From: Perognathus longimembris pacificus
Lineage: Eukaryota > Chordata > Mammalia > Rodentia > Heteromyidae
Reading direction: 5' to 3'
Assembly: GCF_023159225.1 (NCBI RefSeq)
Contig: NC_063161.1
Location: 73,126,767-73,190,766 of the forward strand
DNA: 64,000 nt
A program made the position numbers and the translations under genes. Under the pieces are notes generated by a model. It worked only from the letters and a program-made list of their open reading frames with translations. It had not been told where the DNA came from and did not search any database. Below, in pieces: positions 55,359 to 64,000 of this stretch; position 1 is the first letter of the stretch, and each line of letters opens with the position of its first letter.

Positions 55359-55577
55359 TTTTTTAATATTTATTTATTTATTTATTTGCCAGTCCTGGGG
55401 CTTGGACTCAGGGCCTGAGCACTGTCCCTGGCTTCTTTTTGCTCAAGACTAGCTCTCTGCCACTTGAGCCACAGCGCCACCTCTGGCCGTTTTCTGTATA
55501 TGTGGTGCTGGGGAATTGAATCCAGGGCTTCATGTATGCGAGTCAAGCAGTCTTGCCACTAGGCCATATCCCCAGCC
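55359..55577 (-). mobile_element. ID-like/Geo dimer SINE
   Basis: Target duplication 'atgaatttatcttt' at 55345-55358 and 55578-55591. Confidence 0.9.
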
Positions 55578-56094
55578 ATGAATTTATCTTTAAAGGTAAA
55601 ACATATTAAAGATTCATTCCGTCTAGAAGAGTATTTTGAGCATTTCACCACCTCCCTGGGAGACAGTTGGTATCTCTCCAGGGACTTGTGGGGTGAAGGC
55701 TGGGAATGGTGGTGGAAAGCATTGACATGCCAGTAACAGTTTTAATTATTTTTTTTTTTTTCTAGAATCAGATGTTTGTGTCATGGAAATGTGCTGGGCT
55801 TTGTTGACAAGTGACACAAAAGATTTTATTCTCCAGAGATTTTGATCGTGGGCAAATATCCTTGTGGGAATCCCAATCTCCAGTCAATTAGTTGACCGGT
55901 CAGGCAGTGGCTGGGTCTCAGCCTGTGGGGATTCAGGGAGGGCAAGGGCTGACCTTGGCCTCCAGATGAGGCAGAAATGAGAGGGTCCCCATTTCTTTCC
56001 TTCTTTTCCTTCCCTCCCCTGTTCCTCCTTTGCACTTTTGAGGCAGCTGGTCTACCACTTGAGCCACACCCCCAGTGAGTTTTTGCTCCAATTA

Positions 56095-56330
56095 CTTTTA
56101 TTTTTTGCCAGTCTTGGGGCTTGAACTCTGGGCCTGGGCTTTCACTGTCTCTGAGCTTTTGCGCTCAAGGTGATTGCTCTACCACTTTGAGCCACAGCTC
56201 CAATTCTGGCTTTTTGGTGGTTTATTGCAGATAAGAGTGTCACATGGATTTTCCTGCCCAGGATGGCTTGAAACCATGATCCTCAGATCTCAGCCTCCTG
56301 AATAGCTAGAACCAACAGTGTCCGGCTGCT
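56095..56330 (-). mobile_element. SINE, 7SL-like head plus Geo-type tail
   Basis: 'cttggggcttgaactctggg' through 'cctgaatagctagaaccaac'. Confidence 0.75.
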
Positions 56331-56359
56331 GTACTGGTTCAGAAGGGTCTTGCATTTTT

Positions 56360-56565
56360 TTTTTTTTTTTTGGCCAGTCCTGGGGCTTGGACTCAGGGCC
56401 TGAGCACCGTCCCTGGCTTCTTCTTGCTCAAGGCTAGCACTCTGCCACTTGGGCCACAGCGCCACTTCTGGCCATTTTCTGTATATGTGGTGCTGGGGAA
56501 TCGAACCCAGGGCCTCATGTATACGAGGCAAGCACTCTTGCCACTAGGCCATATCCCCAGCCCCT
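56360..56565 (-). mobile_element. Young ID-like/Geo dimer SINE
   Basis: 15-bp duplication 'gggtcttgcattttt' at 56345-56359 and 56566-56580. Confidence 0.92.
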
Positions 56566-57762
56566 GGGTCTTGCATTTTTGATCAGAGTCAGCCTCAGAT
56601 TGCGATCCTTCTACCGATGCCTCCTGTGTAGCTGGGATGACAGGTGTGTCCCAATGTGCTCAGCCCCTGTCTCATTTTGCAGATGGGTTTTGGGAAGGAA
56701 CGTAGACTCGCTGCAGTCATGACCTTGGCATGACCTTAACTGGGCTCTGCTTATCTTGGACCTCTGAAATGGCGTCCACCATTTAGCCTCCTCTTCCCAG
56801 AGAGGTTGTTCTGTGAGTCTGGGCCTCTAGGTGTTCATTCACTCACAAGGAGTGCCGAGCCCCAAGTCACAGCTATGATCTTCAGGTCCTTGCTGGCGTG
56901 GCGTGGCGTGGCCCTGGCATCTTCACATGCTGTGACAGGTTGAGTCACTCCATCTCCTAGGAAGCAGTTGCTTAGCTGTTGGATGGTACGGGGCCGGTGA
57001 GAGCCAGCAGGGTGTGGGAGGGCCGTCCCCCATTTCCACCTGCAGCTACTTCTGTGGCTCCGCACCAGGTGGTGCTCTGACCCACTTTTCTGTTACACAT
57101 TGAGTCACAAGAGAATTTGGTGGTGGAGGTTTGTGTGTGTCTGGCTGCCTATCTTCAGGGATCCGGGGGAGTCCTGGTGGCCACTTTTTGGGTGACACTA
57201 ATAGCTCTCCTCTGCTCTGTAAGTAACCCCCACTGAGACCTGCAGTGTGTCCCTTTCATCCAGAGCTCCCCAGTAAGTTCACACAACAGTCTGAGCCTCC
57301 ACTGGCAATGCTTGCAGGGCCTCAGGCGTTAACTGGAGGGCCTTCCCACACGGCTCTCTTATGGGCATCCTGGGGAGCTGCTGAAGGTCAGACCCTCCCA
57401 CCCTCCCCCTGCCCTGTCAGAGCTCTGAGCTATGCTTGGGCCCACCAGGCTCCCTGGGAGTGAGGCTGGCTGCTTCAGATCAGGTGGCCCCAAGATGTGG
57501 CCACCGGCAGGAGGAAAAACCAGGCCACAGGGCAGACGCCTGTGCTGCCTTCCTGGCTGATGTCCTGGGCACCTGGGTTAGCCACTTGCCAGTGGGCCCA
57601 GCCCCATTTCCTCTGGGTGTCATTCTGTCCCCTTTCTTTACCGTTGTGGTGGCACAAAGCCATCCTTGCCATCACCAGCATCACCAGTGAGGGACATGTG
57701 ACCCAAGCCCAGCCAATCACATAGCTCCTTCCCCTCTCAAGCGTGATTGGTCCAGGAGGTAG

Positions 57763-57811
<49 letters not shown>
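57763..57811 (+). repeat. (TG)n microsatellite
   Basis: Lies in the middle of four CCAAT-type motifs (57713-57864). Confidence 0.95.
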
Positions 57812-57816
<5 letters not shown>

Positions 57817-58592
57817 TCAAGAGGAACCAATGGGAGCACCCCCTTCGGCCCGAGAAGGGCCAATGGGAGTGCCTCCTGCAAGTCCTGCTCCTTCCCCCAG
57901 GGCCTGGGGCCGCAGAGTTGCCCTTGACCCTGAACTTCCCAGCACCCAGAACTTGGAGAAAGAAACTTCCATGTCTTGTAAACCACATGACCTCAGGTAC
58001 TCTGTGTTAGTACCTCAAGCCAAAGGAGACAGTCCTGGACATCCGAAGGGAGGTGCAGATAAGGTAAAAATAGAGTTGCAAGGAAACAGGGGGTGAGGGT
58101 GGGGGTGGGAGGGTAGGTGTCTCTTTCCAAGGGAGGCTTGGGAGGAAAACTGATTGCTCTCTGCTGAGCTCAGGCTGGGCTTTGAGGGGGCAGCACACCT
58201 CCCTACTGGTGGTCTGTGGAGCCATGGAACCTTCCAGCAGGGCTGGTGACAGCCGGGGTCCTCCTGTGCCTGCAGCATGGGCCCCAGCCGCTTGGCTTCC
58301 TGGGAAATCTCAGCCTGCACTGTTGTCATTCGGGCCTAAAATCCTAATTTATATCACTGGGAGGGTAATTTATACACTCATGTAAATTCCTTTTACTGCT
58401 GAGTTTTGAATAACAGATGTGTAATTATTTCCAGCTCCCCTTCCAAGACAATTCTAAACCGAGGGCTGCTAATACCTTAATATTCTTCAGGATTGCCAGG
58501 GATGGTATTTTGCCTGGATCAAATTCATCCCCCTGTGAGGGCTGACATTATTGGGTTACAGATTTTGCTTCGGGAGGCTGGAAGGCTTAGCA

Positions 58593-58593
<1 letters not shown>

Positions 58594-58651
<58 letters not shown>
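58594..58651 (+). repeat. (TG)n microsatellite
   Basis: About 29 TG units. Confidence 0.95.
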
Positions 58652-58656
<5 letters not shown>

Positions 58657-59359
58657 ACAACCAAGGCCGGCCCTGTGTGTTTTGCTATTTTTATTTTTGC
58701 AGGCTGGTTTCTTCTTGAGTCACGGGTCTTCCTTGCAGACCTACAGTGTGAGCAGCTCCAGGATTGCACATGGGAACAAATCACCTGCCCGAAGTAGCTA
58801 ATGAACCTTAGGGGAGATTAGTATTTTTGTTTTGTGTGGGACCTGGGCTTGAACTCAGGGCCTGGGTGCTGCCCCTTACCTTTTTTGCTTGAGGATGGTG
58901 CTCTACCATTTGAACCACAGCTCCATTTCCAGAAACCTCACACCCAGTGAAGTCTCTAATGATGACAGGAGCCTGGAGGGACCCCACCCCCTTGGGCCTT
59001 CAGGGGCTGAGCGGATCCATGTTGGGTCCTGAAGCTCTCATAACCACAGGGAAAGGGGGAGTCTCCAGATTCATTTCCCCCATTCCTGCCCCCCCCCACC
59101 TTGCACACTCTACACCTGGTGTTGATTGAATGCAGCACTGACCTCAAACAGTGCCAATGAAACCCTCATCCCCACCGGCCCCTCCCACGAAACCTCAGAC
59201 AGCATGTGTGTGTGGTTGGATGTGGTGGTGCCCAGATGGGAGAGAGCTGGCTTCTATGCTGAAATCAGAGTCACCCGCCTCTGGGGGACCCAGGGGCTTC
59301 TAGATTCATCTCCACAACACAGATGCAGTTCACCTCCTATAGTGCACATGTTACTTTGT

Positions 59360-59752
59360 TCTTTGTTTGGTGGTACTGTGGTTCAAACTCAGACCCTGGA
59401 GCTTATGATGTAAAGTTCTCTACCACTTGGGCCACACTTCCAGCCCTTTTTGCTGCAGTTTGTTCTACAGTTGTGTACCACCATGCCCAGCTTGTTTGTT
59501 GAGGTGGGGGGGTCTTGCTAACTTTTTTCCCCCCAAGGCTGGCCTTGAATAGAATCTTCCACATCACTGCCTTCCTGGTGGCTGGGATTGCAGGAGGAAG
59601 CCACCACTCCTAGCAACTGTTGCTGATTTTTTTTGGAGGGGGGGAGGGAGACAAGGTCTTGCTGTGTAGACCAGGCTGGCTTCCAATGTACAACCCTCCC
59701 ACCTCTGCTTCTTGAGTGCTGGGATTATAGGGGGGCACCACCATGCGGGACA
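59360..59752 (-). repeat. Antisense ID-like part and two B1-like monomers
   Basis: ID-like part at about 59360-59455. B1-like monomers at about 59500-59612 and 59624-59752 ('cttgctgtgtagaccaggct'). Confidence 0.65.
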
Positions 59753-59959
59753 AGCTGATGTCCCTAAGACCCAGGCAACCTTCCTGCTTTGCAAGAAGGA
59801 ACATGAATCAGGAGACCCAGATTCTATATTTTGGAACAACAAAAAAAATCCCTCTGGGCAGGGCGGGGGACCAGGCTCAGGAGTCCCCACTGGGCCACCT
59901 CTCTTTCTCTGGGTCTCCCTCCCTCTGGCTGGCTGTGAGGCCTCTGCCCAGCAGCTGAC

Positions 59960-60420
59960 AGAAGCGATTTGGCCGGTGAGTGATAATATAATTCAGAGCT
60001 CCTCAAGGAGACACGCTATCAGGGAAAAAAATATAATAGACTGGTCAGAAAGGGTTATCTTTCTTCCAGAGAGAACAGTTATTAATCTCTTCCCAGTACA
60101 TTTTCATATCATTTCAGACATTTATTTCCAGGCTGTGATATTACAGAACCAGGCTCCCACGTCAGTTTTGATGCACTGGAACACGCTGGACCCCGGGCGG
60201 CGTAATTACCAAGGCGGCCACAGGAATTGCTAAGGAGAGCCTGACATTTGCAAATGGGGCCCAGTGCTCAGTGATCCGGATGGGAGCCGTGCAGGCTGCA
60301 TGTCAACGAGTGGGCTGGGCTGTGCGGCGCCCGCCTAGATTCCCAGAGCAGGGCTGGGCCACTGCAAAGGGGGTAGGGACCGCTCCACCGCCTGCGCCCT
60401 TTGCCATACGGAGACCAGGC
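59960..60420. promoter_or_regulatory. Candidate conserved noncoding element
   Basis: Unique, repeat-free sequence with homeodomain-type cores (GTAATTACC near 60202, TTATTAATC near 60077), an octamer-like palindrome ATTTGCAAAT near 60245 and balanced base composition. It looks like a developmental enhancer, but conservation cannot be seen here. Confidence 0.3.
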
Positions 60421-60439
60421 TTGTCTTGGGCCTTTTGAC

Positions 60440-60670
60440 TTCAGGTTCTTTTGTTTTGTTCTGTTTTGAGGATGGTACTGGGATTACAGCTCCAGCCTTG
60501 CACTTGCTAGGCAGATACTGTACTGCTGAGCCACGCCCCCAGCCTTTTTTTTGCTTTGGTTATTTTCAGTTGGGTCCCCCATTTTTGTGTGGGGCCAGCT
60601 TCAGACACTACTATCCCCCTACCTCTGCCTCCTCCAAAGCTGGGATTACAGGCAAGCACCACTACGCTGG
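60440..60670 (-). repeat. Old composite antisense SINE
   Basis: 'ctgctgagccacgcccccag' and 'agctgggattacaggcaagc' are the recognisable parts. Confidence 0.5.
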
Positions 60671-60874
60671 ACCATGGCTATAATTTTTCTTAAACCGTGG
60701 ACCCATCTCGTCCATGGGGGCAGGCTCCAGAGCCCCTAATGGATTGTGGGGCCAGAGAAGAGGGGGCCCCGAACATCCCACCCACCTCCATGTGCCAGCT
60801 TAGCCACCTCTATCACCACCATAACATGCCTCTCCCTCCTTCTTCCCTCCTTTCTTTCCCTCTGTGCTTGAGTC

Positions 60875-61205
60875 TTTCCATCAGTCTCCATCCATCCATC
60901 CATCTATCCATCATCCATCCATTGGTCCACCCATCCATCCATCCATCTATCCATCATCCATCCATCGGTCCACCCATCCATCCATCCATCTATCCATCAT
61001 CCATCCATCGGTCCACCCATCCATCCACCATCCTCCATCCACCCATCCTCTGTTCATCCATCCACCATCTGTCCATCCTCCATCCATTATCCATCATCCG
61101 TCCATCATCCATTATCCATCCATCCTCATCATCTATCATCTACCCATCCTCTATCTATCCATCCTTCATCTATCCACCCATCCATCCTTCATCCAGCCAT
61201 CCTCC
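60875..61205 (+). repeat. (CATC)n-type array, about 330 bp
   Basis: Contains higher-order units: a segment of about 53 bases ending in 'cggtccaccc' recurs three times between 60885 and 61025, followed by shorter CATC variants. Confidence 0.9.
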
Positions 61206-61209
61206 ATCC

Positions 61210-61302
61210 TTTTTTTCTTTTTTTCCTGGAGCTGAGGACCAAACTCGGGGCCTTGAGCTCACCAGGCAGGTGCTCTTCCGCTGAGCCAGATCCCCAGCCC
61301 CC
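61210..61302 (-). mobile_element. Monomeric ID-like element
   Basis: 'ctgagccagatccccagccc' is the antisense A-box end of an ID element. No Geo monomer is attached. A more diverged relative follows at 61315-61395. Confidence 0.65.
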
Positions 61303-61799
61303 TCCATCCTTTTTTATTTTGTGTGTGGCAGTGTACTGAGACTAGAACCCAGGACCCCCTGCTTGCCAGGCAGGTGTTCTGTCATTCAGGCCAGGCCACC
61401 TCTTGCTCCTTAGGTTGAAGTTCCTTCTGAAAGCTGAAAGGACCATTTGGTCCTCTTCCTTTCTTTCTCCCACTGACAGAGGAGGAGACACTTGGCCAAG
61501 CTTTTCATAGCTGGAAGCTTCTGGAACACATTTTCTGACTGGGTCTTGGCAGGAATGTGAACTTTCCTTTTTTCTCAGGAATCTTGCGGCTGGAGCCAGC
61601 AGTTCAGTGGCTGCAGGCTCAGTCCCCACAAGCCACCCATGGCCGGGGCCCTCGCACAGACAAAAGAGGTGCAGGGCAGCAGCTGCTCCCCAGTTCCCTG
61701 ATGCCAGGGGTCCTGTCACCAGCTCCTGCCTGGCTGGTCTGTCTGGCGGAGCCTGGCCTGCTTTTCCTGCAGTGACAGGACAGCTGAGGCCCTGCACCT

Positions 61800-62015
61800 C
61801 TTTTGAGATAGAGTCTTGATTTATGCCTGAGCCTGGCTGGATTGTGATCCTCCTGTTTGTTCTTCCCAGCGTCGCTGGAATAATAGACACTTGTGAGCAT
61901 GCCCAGCATTTTTATTGGTTGAGATGGAGTCCCGGTAGCTTTTTTCCTAGACTGGCCTCTAATCATGATCCTCCTGAGTAGCAGGGATTAAGGTATGAGC
62001 TACCACAGTCAGCAC
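61800..62015 (-). repeat. Two antisense B1-like monomers
   Basis: 'gagatagagtcttgatttat' and 'gagatggagtcccggtagct' start the two copies. Confidence 0.55.
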
Positions 62016-62778
62016 ACCATCTAGCTGTTTTTGTTTCTGAAGCTTGTTCATGCAACGGGATCCAAGAATCTCGTTAAAACACAGACCCTCTGTGTCCTCA
62101 TCACTTGGGATGGGTGGGTGGGTGGGCTTCTGGAACATTCTCTCCCACAGGTTCCAGGTGAGGTTGCTGTGGCTGGCTGCGGGCGCCATGGGCACTGTGG
62201 TGTGGTCGCCCCTGCTCAGGCTGCCTCAGAGTTCCCACTCCTGCTTTGTCTCTGGAATCCACAGGCTGGAGCCGGGCTCGCAGCCAGCACAATCACCCCA
62301 CTTCTGGTCTTGATAATCATGGTGGGAACAGAAATGGCTCTTGTTTGAGGAAGCTCTCCCCAACCAGACTCATGCCCAGTGCCTGTGCAATGGCACTCTG
62401 GTCTCCGCGTTGATTGTAATCAGCATGACATGATGTGATTGCTTTGTGGCAGCCCAGAGAGGAGGAGTGGATGAGGTAGAAAACCAACCAGGCTTCTGGG
62501 GGCACAGAACATGGGTGTGTGTGGGGGTGAGGGTTCCTGTTTTAGTCTCTCTGATTGATGTGTAATAATGTATGATTAGTGTCATATTCCACATATGCAC
62601 ACAGATCAATGCAGCCAGGGAGACAGGGAAACTGACTTCTCTTTCTTCTCCCTCCTTCTCCCACCCCTCCCCATCAGGAGGTGGCAATGCCAGGGGGTGG
62701 GAGGGCTGAACCCTGGGGGAGGGTGGAAGGAAGGAGAGCCAGAGGGGGAGGAGGGAGAGAGAGAAGAGAGAGAATCTC

Positions 62779-62908
62779 CTTGGACACAGGAGATTCTTCA
62801 TTATCTGAAGAAAATGTACCCCCCCCCCAAATCCCTGTAGCTATTACCATCTGCCAAGCTGGTCTCTACCCATTGTCCTTCAGATAGCTGGGATTACAGA
62901 TGTGAGCT
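62779..62908 (-). repeat. Composite repeat, copy 1
   Basis: 'cttggacacaggagattctt' to 'gggattacagatgtgagcta'. The second half is an antisense 7SL-like head. The first half is not a known SINE part to me. A second copy lies at 63673-63812. Confidence 0.6.
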
Positions 62909-63139
62909 ACTGTACCCACCATGAATCTGCTTTCTGTCCAGCGAGTGCCTCAGTCTCCCCAGGGAGCAGAGACCATGCTGTTGTCTGCCTTTTGTTTTCC
63001 TGGTGGCCTGGCTTGCACAGGGCAGTTTAGAAATGTTGCTGGATTAAATCTATGATTGACTGGATGGGGAAATGAATCTTGCATTTGGGGGAAGGGTTTT
63101 TTTCTTTTTCGTTTTCTTTTTAACAAGAGAGAAAGAGAA

Positions 63140-63290
63140 AAAAAAAAGCCAGCATGGTGGCTTATGCCTGTAATCACAAAGGATTGCAGTTCAAAGCCAG
63201 CCTGGGCAGGAAAGTTCATGAGACTCTTATCTACAATTAACTCTCAAAAAGCCAGAAGTGAGTCTGCAGCTCAAGGGGTAGAAGGATTTT
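63140..63290 (+). mobile_element. Truncated 7SL-head SINE
   Basis: 'ccagcatggtggcttatgcc' and 'caaagccagcctgggcagga'. Confidence 0.65.
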
Positions 63291-63672
63291 GATAAGTCAT
63301 AGTAGAGACCTGAACTAAAATAAAGTGGGGGAAAATAAAAGACTATCTACTGTCTCACACTTCAGGAAAGTTCAAGAGAGATGCACACACTCTCAGTTGT
63401 GGTTGGATCCAGGGTTTTATTGGGAAATGATTTTTTTTCATTTCCTTCTCCTCCCCCTCCCCAATTTTGTTGTCGGATGCATCCTGGAGCTGGCAATGGT
63501 GATTTCCAACATCATCCTTACTGATGGACATCCTTCCTTCATCGAGAATCCCAGCCAGTCCCATGGAAGACTCCTCTTGGTTCAACCTGGATCATGTGAT
63601 CTTCTGTCACCCAATCACTGGACAAGGAGAAGGGAAGATGGGGGATGAAGATCCTCACAATCTGGGCATTTG

Positions 63673-63812
63673 CTTGGACACAGGAGGTTCTTCATTATCT
63701 GAAGAAAGCGAAGGGGAAAAAAATCCCTGTAAATCCCTGTAGCTACTACCACCTGCCAAACTGGCCTCTAACTACAGTCCTTCAGATAGCTGGGATTACA
63801 GGTGTGAGCTAC
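63673..63812 (-). repeat. Composite repeat, copy 2
   Basis: Same order of parts as 62779-62908, with a short extra duplication of 'aaatccctgta'. Confidence 0.6.
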
Positions 63813-64000
63813 GGAGCCTGCCCTTAAGAAGAAATTCTACCTGCCCTCTTGATGGCTCTGGGCCCTGCTGCCTCTGGCAAAGTGCCTTGGTCCTCAGCAT
63901 CCTGAGTCTTTTCCCAGGTCTGGGCCAGGCCCCAAGGCCTGACTGGCGGCCTCTTCCCTCCTCTCCAACAAAGAGGCACTGTGAATGCTTGCATCTGTGT

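Larger units (their letters stand above)
56670..58820. other. SINE-poor intergenic stretch
   Basis: No SINE dimer. It holds two long TG runs, a cluster of CCAAT boxes and an AT-rich patch. No coding exon seen. Confidence 0.5.

Overview
The window is nuclear DNA of a rodent. All three genes are spliced, with GT-AG introns, CpG-island promoters and dense SINE insertions. The lineage call rests on the SINEs. Many copies are dimers of an ID-like, tRNA-Ala-type left monomer joined to a right monomer that, as I recall, was described as Geo in the IDL-Geo SINE of Geomyoidea (kangaroo rats, pocket mice, pocket gophers). I therefore infer a geomyoid rodent; the species cannot be told.

Layout: (1) 1-46 is the edge of a TFII-I family gene on the minus strand (first coding exon, MAQVAMSSLPVED...), probably GTF2IRD2 by synteny. 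A CpG island at 880-1830 is its likely promoter. (2) A complete solo ERV LTR lies at 2480-2982. (3) RCC1L runs on the plus strand in 11 coding exons, 5246-14463. (4) CASTOR2 runs on the minus strand in 9 coding exons, 38926 down to 20694, with a 12.5 kb first intron and a probable 3.8 kb 3' UTR. The two genes converge tail to tail. GTF2IRD2-RCC1L-CASTOR2 is the gene order of the Williams-Beuren syntenic block as I know it. (5) From about 39.3 kb to the end I find no coding exon. This stretch holds SINEs, L1 fragments, microsatellites, three CATC-type arrays, a small GC-rich promoter-like patch near 51 kb and a SINE-poor stretch near 58-60.4 kb that could hold regulatory elements.

Function: RCC1L is a mitochondrial RCC1-repeat protein and CASTOR2 is a cytosolic ACT-domain regulator of GATOR2/mTORC1. 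Nothing in the sequence links them beyond conserved neighbourhood. I re-derived every splice junction and phase by hand. CASTOR2 reads cleanly as 329 residues. RCC1L reads cleanly except for one extra C in exon 8, which breaks the frame.

I see no new gene system. The most useful leads are the RCC1L frameshift, the adenosine-free microsatellite that serves as the polypyrimidine tract of CASTOR2 exon 2, and evidence that the right SINE monomer is itself a tRNA-like unit that can insert alone.
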